DNA from: Chloroflexota bacterium
Lineage (GTDB): Bacteria > Chloroflexota > Anaerolineae > Aggregatilineales > J027
Length of the DNA: 64,000 nt
Reading direction: 5' to 3'
Assembly (NCBI GenBank): GCA_016234595.1
Contig: JACRBG010000002.1
Location: 355,070 to 419,069, forward strand
Part shown: in pieces, positions 1 through 8,749 of the stretch
How the letters are laid out: the number at the start of each line of letters is the position of its first letter
How positions within the stretch are numbered: position 1 is the stretch's first letter
Translations under genes and position numbers: made by a program
Notes under the pieces: model-generated
What the model saw: only the letters and a program-made list of their open reading frames with translations
Database searches by the model: none
What the model was told of the DNA's origin: nothing

Positions 1-36
1 GGGAGAATCTCAGTTTAGTTGACTTGGAAATGCCCA

Positions 37-621
37 ATGACACAACAAGAACTTGAAAAAATCATACAAGACTCTTTTGGTCTAAATGGTCTATATGCAG
101 GTATACAGACTTTTTTCGAAAATAAAAAAATCGTTGGCAGATTATGGGTGGATTTTATTTGGATTGTGGAGGTCTCTCAATATTTCCTTCATAAGAACGT
201 TACAATCATTGGCGTAAAAGCACAAGAAATGGATACAGAGGAAATGGCGGCTTGGTATAAAGGCCTTCTTCTAATTCCACCTTTCAAAGACCCACTAGAT
301 AGAAAGTTCGCAGGTAACAATCCCCTAGTCCCCGTCAACTTGAACTGGCCTCATCCACTGGTAGAAGCCCTTCAATCAGTAAACGTCATGCCCTATGTAT
401 CCTCTATGGCCCTTGGGGAGGGAAGTCGCCATTTTAAGATTTATACTTATACCGAATTCGGACGCCAGTCATATGTCGAGTATCATGGAATGCCGCGAAG
501 TGAAAATATGAAGATTCTTTGGGCATCGATACTTCAAACTATCTCAGATTTGGCTGACGCTTATAATGACGAGGAAATGCACGAGTTTTTTCATAAGAGC
601 AGTCAGACATTTTGGGAATGA
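37..621 (+). CDS. Hypothetical protein, about 194 aa, unrecognised
   Basis: I do not recognise this family. The protein is soluble-looking, with no signal peptide or clear membrane segment, is rich in aromatic residues, and ends in a helical stretch (about 165-194) with Glu/Asp/His. The chosen start is ATG 37, with GGAA about 8 bases upstream. An in-frame TAG lies at 16-18, so only TTG 19 is an alternative. The gene is visibly more AT-rich than its neighbours and stands alone. Its stop codon sits inside the loop of a perfect hairpin (606-638), followed by a terminator. The composition suggests acquisition by transfer, but its upstream context is outside the window. Confidence 0.6.
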   Translation: MTQQELEKIIQDSFGLNGLYAGIQTFFENKKIVGRLWVDFIWIVEVSQYFLHKNVTIIGVKAQEMDTEEMAAWYKGLLLIPPFKDPLDRKFAGNNPLVPVNLNWPHPLVEALQSVNVMPYVSSMALGEGSRHFKIYTYTEFGRQSYVEYHGMPRSENMKILWASILQTISDLADAYNDEEMHEFFHKSSQTFWE

Positions 622-638
622 TGGCCTCCCAAAATGTC
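606..638. other. Perfect 12-bp inverted repeat over a stop codon
   Basis: The arms at 606-617 and 627-638 are exact reverse complements (gacattttggga / tcccaaaatgtc). The 9-base loop, 618-626, contains the stop codon of the preceding gene. It is followed by an A-rich run rather than a T-run, so it is not a standard terminator by itself. It may protect the 3' end of the message or assist the terminator just downstream. Confidence 0.6.
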
Positions 639-644
639 TTAAAT

Positions 645-676
645 AAAAAGGGCGATGTCACCGACTCGCCCTTTTT
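645..676. terminator. Bidirectional intrinsic terminator
   Basis: The stem arms 645-655 (aaaaagggcga) and 666-676 (tcgcccttttt) are perfectly complementary around a 10-base loop, with T-runs on either strand. It lies between two convergent genes (rightward stop at 621, leftward stop at 693) and can end both transcripts. Confidence 0.85.
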
Positions 677-692
677 ATTAGCCAATTATTGA

Positions 693-2324
693 TTACAAAC
701 TAGCTTCTTGCTTAAAAATCCCCGACGCACCACTAGGACGTGTACCCTCGGTGGAGGTGATTTGGGGTGTGCCGTCGCCTTCGGTGCAGCGAACATGGAA
801 GGTGTGGTCACCCTCGTTGAACGGCCAGTCATAGCGCCAGATGACCCATGTCTTATCCGACAGCGGTTGACGTAGCTCGGCTTCGGCCCAATCGCCCTCA
901 TCCACTTGGACTTCGACTTTGGAAATCCCGCGTGGGCCAGCCCATGCCATACCGCCAACAGGAACGAACTTACTGCCATTTTGCTCATAGACATCATGCA
1001 CGGCGACGGTATCAATCACCGAGGTCGCTTTGATGAGAGCGTCCTTATCCCAGCCACGTGCCACCCAATAGCCAGCATCCCATTCCTCAACAAAATCAAT
1101 TTTAGTAATCCACTTGGGTTGTTTCATGCCATAGCGGTTGGGAATATGGATACGTAGTGGGAAGCCGTGTTTAGCTTCGAGTAGTGCTCCATCCCATGCA
1201 TAGGTCAGCATAATCCGCTCGTCATTACGAACGAGGTCAAGATCAAGATATTCCCAAAAACCGTCTACCGACTCAATACGGGCAAATTTAGCTTCGGGTT
1301 TGGGTTTGACCTCATTCAAAATATGCTGGAAGCTTGTACCCGTCCAATGGGTGGTGCTAATGAGGTCGCCGCCTAGACGATTGGAAATGCACGACATGGT
1401 AATGTATTGATACGTGGGTTCATAGTTGTTGCGGATGTCATCCAGCGTGAATTCTGTAGGATTTTCAACCAATCCCCCGACGGCTAATTTCCACGTATCG
1501 AGGTCAACTTCAGGGATGCTCACGTTGATGTCAATACGATAGTGATCTTCCAGTGGCGTGTATTCGGGCCGAGTGCCGGGGACCGGAACCAATTTATCAT
1601 TGAGGTTGGGAAAATCTTTGGGGTTGGCCCCGGTGATTTTGACCAATACCTCTTCTTTCATACTGTTCAGGTAAGCGCCAATGCCCGAACCAATCACTGT
1701 AATCGAAGCAGTGGCTCCACCCAAAATAAGCAGGAAACGACGGCGATCTAACACTTGCACCGATTTTTCAGGCATGTCGGGCGTCGCAGTCATGGGGACG
1801 GGTGTAGGAGTGGTCAGCCGGTTATAGGCCCAGTTGAGAATTACACCCCACACAATAAAAACGACAGTAATCCATACTCCACTAAGGGTGTTATTCACCG
1901 AAGAGGTGAAGTTGTAGCGGTCGCTGATGAAAGAAACTGCAACGCCCACCAGCAAGCCCATCACCGCACCGGGAAGGAGGATACGGGAATATTTGCGATG
2001 GCGTTCATCGGTGGTTTGGTAGTTGAAGAAGATCGCACCGAGGGCCGCGCCAATAATCAAGACAAGGGTGATTGCCATCATCTTTTCGGCAAGTTTGGCG
2101 GCGTCATCGGTTTGGCCGAGGTTGAGCGCCCGGATGACATCAATCATACGGTCAATGCCAAAGGTGATGAGAAAGCCGGGTAAAATGCGGCTTATCCATT
2201 GAAAAATATCAAAGGGGGGAAATGGTAAGTCGGCGGCTTGCTCAGCGACATAAAAGATTGCCATTAAGGCTGCGGTGGTGAACGCCCCGACTAATGTGCC
2301 TTGCCTAATTTTTGATTGGGTCAT
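693..2324 (-). CDS. Membrane-anchored sulfite oxidase-family molybdopterin oxidoreductase
   Basis: About 543 aa. Residues 10-175 hold several hydrophobic segments (around 10-30, 83-102, 116-134 and 148-168). A twin-arginine-like motif RRRFLLILGG follows at about 194-203, ahead of another hydrophobic stretch. The rest is the sulfite oxidase/YedY-type catalytic domain: MSCISN supplies the conserved Cys (about 312) that binds molybdenum in this family, followed by FPLRIHIPNRYGMKQPKWI. A C-terminal Mo-cofactor dimerisation-like domain spans about 450-530. Family members act outside the membrane on sulfite or oxidised-sulfur substrates; the substrate here is unknown. ATG 2324 has AAAGGA about 8 bases upstream. 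The internal Tat-like motif after several membrane helices is unusual in position. No cytochrome partner gene is adjacent. Confidence 0.85.
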   Translation of the reverse strand: MTQSKIRQGTLVGAFTTAALMAIFYVAEQAADLPFPPFDIFQWISRILPGFLITFGIDRMIDVIRALNLGQTDDAAKLAEKMMAITLVLIIGAALGAIFFNYQTTDERHRKYSRILLPGAVMGLLVGVAVSFISDRYNFTSSVNNTLSGVWITVVFIVWGVILNWAYNRLTTPTPVPMTATPDMPEKSVQVLDRRRFLLILGGATASITVIGSGIGAYLNSMKEEVLVKITGANPKDFPNLNDKLVPVPGTRPEYTPLEDHYRIDINVSIPEVDLDTWKLAVGGLVENPTEFTLDDIRNNYEPTYQYITMSCISNRLGGDLISTTHWTGTSFQHILNEVKPKPEAKFARIESVDGFWEYLDLDLVRNDERIMLTYAWDGALLEAKHGFPLRIHIPNRYGMKQPKWITKIDFVEEWDAGYWVARGWDKDALIKATSVIDTVAVHDVYEQNGSKFVPVGGMAWAGPRGISKVEVQVDEGDWAEAELRQPLSDKTWVIWRYDWPFNEGDHTFHVRCTEGDGTPQITSTEGTRPSGASGIFKQEASL

Positions 2325-2429
2325 AGATCAAATCCTTTGCTACCGCAATGCCTGTGTTTTTCAATTTAGATCGTCTAGAAGTCACTATTCGGATGCTTAA
2401 AAGTTTGCCGTCAAAATCTAACAAATTGA

Positions 2430-3683
2430 TTACAGGGGTAAGGTGAAACTAAAAGTTGTGCCTTTGTTCGCTTCACTTTCGACCCAAATCTCCCCCCCAT
2501 GCGCCTCAATAAAACCACGTGCAATTGCCAAACCTAGCCCAGTACCACGATAGCCGTCATTGGCGCGGGTGCGGGAAGGCTCACCCCGATAGAAACTTTT
2601 GAAGATATGCGGTAAATCGGTGGGGTTGATGACCTCACCCGTGTTATAAATTTCGATACATACCTTGCGGTTCATCTGACGAGCACGCAGGGTGACCTCA
2701 CCTCCAGAGGGCGTGTGGCGGATGGCGTTATCGAGCAGATTATAGAGAACTCGCTGGATTTTATCCGCCGCCATGTTGACCAGTTCAATATTGGGTTCGA
2801 CCCTACCTGTTAATTTGATTTTTTGTCGTTCGGCTTGTGGCCCAATGCCGCCCAGCGTGTCAGAAATTAAATCTCGTAGCGAGGCCTTTTCGCAGATGAT
2901 TTTGAGATGGCCGGTATCGAGTTGGGCCAATTCAAAGAGGTCGTCAATGAGATGGCTAAGATGCTGCACCTCTTTTTGGATGCTCTCGTGATAACGGTTG
3001 ACGGTTTCAGAGTCTGAGACGACACCATCAATAATGGCTTCGTTCATGGCGCGAATGGCGGCAAGCGGGGTGCGGAGATCGTGTGAGACCCACGCAATCA
3101 GGGCGCGACGGGTGAGTTCCAATTGGCGTTTTTGATTATCCACCTGCTGCAAAGCGGCGGCCATTGTATTAAAGGTGCGGCCTAGTTGGGCCAGTTCGTC
3201 ACGACCTTCAATTGTCAGACGGGTCTCTAGCTCACCATCAGCAAGACGTTCGGCGGCATGGGCAAGGATGTAGATGCGCTTAATCATCGTGCCCGAAATG
3301 ACAAAACCTGCGATGGCTGAAATTGTGCCTGCAAACATCAAGAGAGCGGTCGTGAGGACAAAGTCGTGGGTGCTGATAAACATCAAACGGGCCGTCACCC
3401 AGACATTCATAAAAGTCAGAGCGACACTCAACAAACACGTTGCTAAGACCGTCCAGCGCAAACTGGTAAACCATTCCATGATTTCGCGGTGATAGATGAC
3501 ATAGGCCACGATGATGGTAATGGTGGCAGTCCCAGACATCATCAGGGTGAGGAGTTGAATGTCGCGCATGGGGGGGTTGAGCGCGGCAATAATCATGACA
3601 ATGGCGACAAAAATGGCGGCGATGGCCCCAATGACAAGCAAAAAAATCGGATAGATAGGGGTAGCAAGCCTACGCTGGTTCAA
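2430..3683 (-). CDS. HAMP-domain sensor histidine kinase
   Basis: A 417-aa class I sensor kinase. Hydrophobic helices lie near residues 12-34, 44-64, 76-96 and 108-130, followed by a HAMP linker (about 131-185). The dimerisation/phosphoacceptor box contains VSHDLRTPL with His201. The catalytic ATPase domain shows the N box (LLDNAIRHTP) and G2 box (GTGLGLAIA). It should phosphorylate the response regulator encoded just upstream. The start is TTG at 3683, preceded by AGGG. It overlaps the regulator stop by 14 bases, so the two are translationally coupled. The input region is mostly membrane with very little extracellular sequence, typical of kinases sensing events within the membrane. The signal is unknown. 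Confidence 0.9.
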   Translation of the reverse strand: MNQRRLATPIYPIFLLVIGAIAAIFVAIVMIIAALNPPMRDIQLLTLMMSGTATITIIVAYVIYHREIMEWFTSLRWTVLATCLLSVALTFMNVWVTARLMFISTHDFVLTTALLMFAGTISAIAGFVISGTMIKRIYILAHAAERLADGELETRLTIEGRDELAQLGRTFNTMAAALQQVDNQKRQLELTRRALIAWVSHDLRTPLAAIRAMNEAIIDGVVSDSETVNRYHESIQKEVQHLSHLIDDLFELAQLDTGHLKIICEKASLRDLISDTLGGIGPQAERQKIKLTGRVEPNIELVNMAADKIQRVLYNLLDNAIRHTPSGGEVTLRARQMNRKVCIEIYNTGEVINPTDLPHIFKSFYRGEPSRTRANDGYRGTGLGLAIARGFIEAHGGEIWVESEANKGTTFSFTLPL

Positions 3684-4386
3684 ATTTATACCCTACTCCC
3701 CACACAGTTTGGATAAAGGCTGGATTGGACGGGTCGGGTTCGATTTTTTCGCGCAACCGCCGAATGTGGACGGTGACCGTGCTTTCGCCGCCATAAAATT
3801 CATAGCCCCAAATGCGATCGAGCAGTTGTTCGCGGGTAAAGACTTGCTGGGGGTGAGAGGCCATTAGCCATAGGAGTTCAAATTCTTTGGCGGTCAGCGT
3901 AATTGGCTGATTTTCGAGCAGTACGGTATGGCGGATGGGGTCAATTTGCAGAGCAGCAAAGGTGAGGGGTTTATCTTGATCGTCTTCTTTAGTACCACTG
4001 CGACGCAGAACCGCCTTGACCCGTGCTACTAGTTCACGCGGGCTAAAGGGTTTGACGACATAATCATCTACCCCTAATTCAAAACCAGCGATACGATCTG
4101 ATTCGTCGCCACGCGAGGTCAACATGATAATCGGAATATCTTCGTTTAGTTGTAGGTGGGGATAGTCGCCATCGCGCAAGGAACGGGTAATGTCAAAGCC
4201 ATCAATCCCCGGCAGCATAATATCCAGCAGGACGAGGTCAATTTTGCCGCTGGCAAGGCTTTCAAGGGCTTGGTAGCCTGTGCCTGCTTCGATGACGGCA
4301 TAGCCATCACGCTCCAAATAACGCCGCACTACCTCACGGATGGTCATATCGTCTTCTACAATGAGAATGGTTAAAGGTTTTGCCAT
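3670..4386 (-). CDS. OmpR/PhoB-family response regulator
   Basis: A 238-aa two-domain regulator. The receiver domain (about 5-125) has the acidic pair EDD at 11-13, phosphoacceptor Asp55 in LLDIMLPG, and the conserved KPF lysine. A winged-helix DNA-binding domain (about 140-236) ends in the typical VRGVGYKF-like pattern (here TVWGVGYKFEPA). It is the first gene of a two-gene operon with the kinase. Its targets are not evident. OmpR-family regulators bind tandem repeats with 11-bp spacing, as seen elsewhere in this window at 57256-57284, but nothing links the two directly. Confidence 0.93.
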   Translation of the reverse strand: MAKPLTILIVEDDMTIREVVRRYLERDGYAVIEAGTGYQALESLASGKIDLVLLDIMLPGIDGFDITRSLRDGDYPHLQLNEDIPIIMLTSRGDESDRIAGFELGVDDYVVKPFSPRELVARVKAVLRRSGTKEDDQDKPLTFAALQIDPIRHTVLLENQPITLTAKEFELLWLMASHPQQVFTREQLLDRIWGYEFYGGESTVTVHIRRLREKIEPDPSNPAFIQTVWGVGYKFEPA

Positions 4387-4525
4387 AGAGCTACAATCGG
4401 TTTTTCAAAATTTAGGATTAGTCTATTTTCGCCCCAATTAATTACAGGGAGATTAAGAATTTTTGCACATCACCCACAAAAACCGCAAAATAGGCGTTTT
4501 ATTTGAGTAGATGACAAAGGATATT

Positions 4526-5626
4526 ATGAAAATTCAAGCCGCCGTTTTATATGAGCCGAAAACGCCCTTTGTGATTGAAGAATTGACCCTGCAAGAGCCG
4601 CGTGCAGGCGAGGTATTGGTCAAGGTGGCGGCGTGTGGAGTGTGTCATAGCGATTATCATTTGGTGGCGGGGACAACCAAACATCCTATGCCAGTGGTCT
4701 GCGGGCATGAAGGCGCGGGGGTGGTCGAGGCAGTGGGGACAGGGGTGACCCGTGTGCGCCCCGGCGAGCATGTGACGCTCAGTTGGAGTCCTGATTGTGG
4801 GGAATGTTTCTACTGCCAACATGGACAGCCGAATTTGTGCGATACGTTTACCGGGCCGATTTGGGCGGGGACGATGTTAGATGGTACACCCAGATTGTAT
4901 CGAGGGAAACAGCCTGTCTATCACTACTGCGGGTTGGCGACGTTTGCTGAATATGTGGTGGTGCCACAACAAAGCTGCATTCCCATCGCCCCAAATATCC
5001 CGCTGAAGGTGGCCTCATTGGTGGGGTGTGCAGTGGCGACAGGCGTCGGTGCTGTGATGTATACAGCAGGCGTGCGCCCGGGTGAGAGCGTGGTCGTGTT
5101 GGGCTGTGGCGGGGTTGGCTTAAATATTTTGCAGGGTGCGATGCTGTGCGGGGCCAATCCGATTATCGCGGTGGATTTGAATGAGGCTAAGATGCAATTG
5201 GCGCGTCAATTTGGGGCGACGCATACGCTCTATTCCGATGATCATCTGATTGAGGCAGTGCGCGATTTGACAGGTGGACGCGGCGCCGACCATGCCTTTG
5301 AAGCGGTGGGGGTTCCCAAATTACAAGAATTAGCCTTGGAAGCAGCCCGCCCCGGAGGAACGATTATTTTGGCGGGTCTATCGCCCATGGGGTCGGCGAC
5401 CAATTTGCCGGGAGCGATTATTACCCGACAAGAAAAGACCATCAAAGGTAGCTATTATGGTTCGGTCAATCCGAGTCGTGATTTTCCGATGCTGCTGGAT
5501 TTATATATGGCGGGTAAACTGAAATTGGATGAGCTGGTGTCGCGAGAATATCCGCTCCATCAGATTAACCAAGCCTATGACGCTATGTTGGGGGGTGAAG
5601 TGGCCCGTGGGGTGATTGTTTTTTAA
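4526..5626 (+). CDS. Zinc-dependent alcohol dehydrogenase (MDR family)
   Basis: About 366 aa from ATG 4526, chosen because AAAGGA sits 4 bases before it; an upstream in-frame ATG at 4511 has no ribosome site. Catalytic zinc ligands are Cys40 (GVCHSD), His61-Glu62 (CGHEGAG) and a Cys in LVGCAVATG. The structural zinc site is complete, with Cys91, 94, 97 and 105. The Rossmann motif GCGGVG and an acidic residue at the end of the second strand (AVDLNEAK) indicate NAD rather than NADP. The protein resembles class III/mycothiol-type long-chain alcohol dehydrogenases, oxidising an alcohol or formaldehyde-thiol adduct. The substrate cannot be set from sequence. It is a single gene, divergent from the two-component operon. 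Confidence 0.88.
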   Translation: MKIQAAVLYEPKTPFVIEELTLQEPRAGEVLVKVAACGVCHSDYHLVAGTTKHPMPVVCGHEGAGVVEAVGTGVTRVRPGEHVTLSWSPDCGECFYCQHGQPNLCDTFTGPIWAGTMLDGTPRLYRGKQPVYHYCGLATFAEYVVVPQQSCIPIAPNIPLKVASLVGCAVATGVGAVMYTAGVRPGESVVVLGCGGVGLNILQGAMLCGANPIIAVDLNEAKMQLARQFGATHTLYSDDHLIEAVRDLTGGRGADHAFEAVGVPKLQELALEAARPGGTIILAGLSPMGSATNLPGAIITRQEKTIKGSYYGSVNPSRDFPMLLDLYMAGKLKLDELVSREYPLHQINQAYDAMLGGEVARGVIVF

Positions 5627-5640
5627 CCCTAAAAAGAAAA

Positions 5641-5728
5641 GGGGACTAGCATCGGAGCAGCACGCCACCATTAGCGAAAAAATGCTATGCCATCATTCTT
5701 CGCTTTGCGCTGCTCCAATGTGAGTCCC
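5641..5728. other. Nested inverted repeats, possible structured RNA or small mobile remnant
   Basis: Three nested complementary pairs are visible. The outer pair is gggact near 5642-5647 with agtccc 5723-5728. The middle pair is ggagcagc 5654-5661 with gctgctcc 5709-5716. The inner pair is agcga 5673-5677 with tcgct 5700-5704. Together they could fold into one long interrupted hairpin between the dehydrogenase and the STAND regulator gene. No T-run follows. No known riboswitch motif was recognised. Confidence 0.45.
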
Positions 5729-5840
5729 GTACATTTCCAACAATACCCCATAATGTGGTAGCAAAATCAGCGCAAATCTGCGAAAATGAACGCAAAATGC
5801 CACCCCTATCCTATCCGCTGTCTGACTGAGGGCTAATTCA

Positions 5841-8741
5841 TTGGACCCCCGTCTTCAATTTCAACAGACTTTACAAAACGCGCTTGATACTTATCACCCG
5901 GGTTGGGATGTGCGGCATCATGCCACATGGGAAGAACGTTACCGCGAGGCATGGGAGCAAAATCGGCGGTTTAATGTGTGGGTGGACACGCTGAAACGCT
6001 GGGTCAGTGGTGACCATTTCCCCCGCTTGAAAAAGTTTGAAGATTTTTTAACGAGTGTGGATTTTCCGCTAGATGTACGGGAAGAACTGCACCGGCAATT
6101 TCATCAAGCCCGTATGCAAAGTCGGCGCTTTGAAAATACCCCGGATAGCGCTTCTACCCATTCGCTCATGATTATGGGGCAGCGCCCGATGAGTTTGGGG
6201 CGTCCATTTGTGGGGCGCGAACATGAATTGCAAGTTTTACGGGCGATGATGGCTGACCCTACGACGCGCATTGTTACCGTAATTGGCCGCAGCGGGATTG
6301 GCAAAACGGCATTGGTTTGCCACGTGTTGCATGAAATTGAAACCGATCCGTCAGTAATCGAAGATGTGCAGGGCTTGATTTATTTGACTGCTGGAAGTGA
6401 CAATCGCATTTTAGAGCAATTGATGTCACTTGGTAAACCCTTGTTTGCTGCTGACGCCCCCATCCACGAAAAAACCCAAACTTTACAGCAGGCCAATCGC
6501 CCGCTGTTCCTTTTTCTCGATAACCTAGAGGACATCATTGACAACGAAGGCAATTTGACTGATCCGGAATTGAGCCGGTTTGTCTTTCAGGCATTGCGGC
6601 AACCAAGTCAGCTACGGCTGTTACTCACTTCCCAGATCGAATTAGCTTTTCCGCGTGATTTGCGCCATCTGAATCAGGTGGTGGTGGTGGAAAAAGGCCT
6701 AGCGGAGGTCGAAGGGATTCAATTACTGCGCGATCTTGACCCCGGTGGAACATGTGGCCTGCGGGATGCGCCCGATGAGTTATTGCGGCAGGCGGTTCAA
6801 AAAGTACATGGCGTCCCCCGTGCGTTGGAAGTGCTGGTTGGGATTTTGGAAGATGACCGCATGGCTCGACTTGACCGCGTATTGGCCGATTTTGGTAAAT
6901 GGCGCGACGCCCAAGACATGATTCAGACAGGTTATCGGCGACTAGATACTCAAGCACAGTGGGTGATGAAAGCCCTTGCGGTCTATCGGCGCCCAGTGCG
7001 AGCCGAGGCGATTGAGTTTTTGCTGCGCCCTGTAATGCAAGAGTTCCTCAAGTTGGATTTGCGAGATATTTTGCAACGACTGACACGCACCCGTATGGTC
7101 ACTATTGACCGAGCAAGTGGGTTGATTTCTTTGCACCCGATTGATGCAGATTACGCCTATGCCCAGCTTGACGAACGAGGGCCAAGCAACCGCGAAGTAT
7201 TGGAGCGACGGGCAGCAACTTATTACGAACAGATGCGGATTGCACCCGATTTTTGGCGGGGTGCGCAAGACCTTGAGCCACAACTTGCTGCTTTTGAGCA
7301 TTATCTTAAAGCGGGGGATGCGGAAGCGGCCTTGCAACAAATTGGCGAGCGTGGTTTTGATGCCCTGTTGTTGTGGGGGCACGGGCAGCGGGTGATTGGG
7401 GTGCGCCAACGGGTGGTGGGCAAATTGGGTGATGCCCGTATGGAATATATGAATTTATTTGGACTGGCAAAAGCCTATCAGGTGTCAGGTCAATTTCAAG
7501 AGGCCGTGGATTGTTTTGGGCGGGCCATGATAATGGCAGCAGCGGCGGGTGATACAGCACGGGTGCGGCTGTCGTTGGTTGGACTGGGTGATATTTATCG
7601 TAATCAGGGACGCTACACAGAAGCAGTGGATTGTTATTTGCAAGCGTTGGCCGCTTCGGATGAACAAGATTTAGAAGCCGAAGCATCAGCCTTGCTGGGC
7701 TTAGGTTTAATTTATCACCAAATGGGGGATGACGAATCGGCCTTGGAACGGGTGCGGCAGGCGCTGAATCTGGCTGAAAAAGACCCGCTGTTACAAAGCC
7801 GATGCACGATGATGTTGGGCTACATCGCCCGTAATCAGGGATATTATGCGGAGGCTTTAGTCCAAACGGAACAATCCCTACATTTAGCGGAACTGGCCCA
7901 AGATTTAAATGGCGTAGGCAACAGTCACAGTTTGTTAGGGCTGATTCATGGCGAGTTAGGGCATTACAACACCGCTGAACAGCATCTCACACGGGCAGTT
8001 GAAATCGCAACAAAATCGGGGGATTTAGGGAGTCAGTGCCAGCGATTGTCGCGGTTGTGTAGTCTGGAAATTGATAATGGCGACACCATCAAAGCCCACA
8101 CCTATGGCACGGAAGCCTTAGACATCGCTACGCGGATTGGGGGTTGGGCTGGGGAACGGCTGGCACGCTGGCAATTGGGCCGATTGGCTTTGGCGACTGG
8201 TGACCCGCATACTGCCATTAGCCAATTGATGGCAGCGGCAGAGGTGGCACGTGAAATCCAAAGCAATCTGGATTTGCAGCCGATTATGACCCATTTGGCA
8301 TTGGCATATTTGGCACTGGGACGACTGAAAGAGGCCCTCGAAACGATTGAAACCAGCCCAGCTTATGCGACCACTATTCACCGACCAATGGGTATGATGA
8401 CTCAAGGCTTGATTTTAATGAAATTAGGCGATGTGTGGGGGGCCGAGAATGCCCTCCAAGAAGCGATTGCTGCGGCCGATGGGTTATTGAAATCACCACC
8501 TATCTACATTCGGGCAGGCTATATCAAAGCGACGGCGTTGGCGGGGCTGGCAGTGGTGAATGAAAATGAACAGGCGAACTATTTGCAGCAAAGCCAAAAG
8601 ACCCTTGAACGAACCTTGCAAAATTATCAAGGGGCAGGGTTGGTTGCGGAGATGGAGCGGTGGTTGGCCGAATTGCAGCAGACCATAGGGGATGCCGATT
8701 TGTTAGCCCCCCTATGGAAATTATTGCGATCCGTTAAGTAG
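5841..8741 (+). CDS. HTH-STAND (NB-ARC-like) ATPase with TPR repeats
   Basis: A 966-aa regulator. Residues 30-92 look like an XRE-type helix-turn-helix (TLKRWVSGDHFPRLKKF, then a leucine-rich helix). Next comes a STAND/NB-ARC-type ATPase module: PFVGRE at about 122-127, P-loop GRSGIGKTA at 149-157, Walker B LFLFLDNLED at 222-231 and a sensor-like LLLTSQ. The C-terminal half (about 440-960) is made of tetratricopeptide repeats, with many AL..GDIY/A-type units. STAND proteins are inactive monomers that assemble on ligand and ATP binding; here the output is probably transcription control. The start is TTG 5841 behind GAGGG. Family members include the MalT/AfsR-like regulators. The ligand and targets are unknown. 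Confidence 0.8.
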   Translation: MDPRLQFQQTLQNALDTYHPGWDVRHHATWEERYREAWEQNRRFNVWVDTLKRWVSGDHFPRLKKFEDFLTSVDFPLDVREELHRQFHQARMQSRRFENTPDSASTHSLMIMGQRPMSLGRPFVGREHELQVLRAMMADPTTRIVTVIGRSGIGKTALVCHVLHEIETDPSVIEDVQGLIYLTAGSDNRILEQLMSLGKPLFAADAPIHEKTQTLQQANRPLFLFLDNLEDIIDNEGNLTDPELSRFVFQALRQPSQLRLLLTSQIELAFPRDLRHLNQVVVVEKGLAEVEGIQLLRDLDPGGTCGLRDAPDELLRQAVQKVHGVPRALEVLVGILEDDRMARLDRVLADFGKWRDAQDMIQTGYRRLDTQAQWVMKALAVYRRPVRAEAIEFLLRPVMQEFLKLDLRDILQRLTRTRMVTIDRASGLISLHPIDADYAYAQLDERGPSNREVLERRAATYYEQMRIAPDFWRGAQDLEPQLAAFEHYLKAGDAEAALQQIGERGFDALLLWGHGQRVIGVRQRVVGKLGDARMEYMNLFGLAKAYQVSGQFQEAVDCFGRAMIMAAAAGDTARVRLSLVGLGDIYRNQGRYTEAVDCYLQALAASDEQDLEAEASALLGLGLIYHQMGDDESALERVRQALNLAEKDPLLQSRCTMMLGYIARNQGYYAEALVQTEQSLHLAELAQDLNGVGNSHSLLGLIHGELGHYNTAEQHLTRAVEIATKSGDLGSQCQRLSRLCSLEIDNGDTIKAHTYGTEALDIATRIGGWAGERLARWQLGRLALATGDPHTAISQLMAAAEVAREIQSNLDLQPIMTHLALAYLALGRLKEALETIETSPAYATTIHRPMGMMTQGLILMKLGDVWGAENALQEAIAAADGLLKSPPIYIRAGYIKATALAGLAVVNENEQANYLQQSQKTLERTLQNYQGAGLVAEMERWLAELQQTIGDADLLAPLWKLLRSVK

Positions 8742-8749
8742 GTATGCCC

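Noticed and set aside
7306..7686. 126-codon open frame antisense to the STAND gene
   Set aside because: It is a shadow of the strongly coding plus strand. It has no family likeness and no ribosome site.
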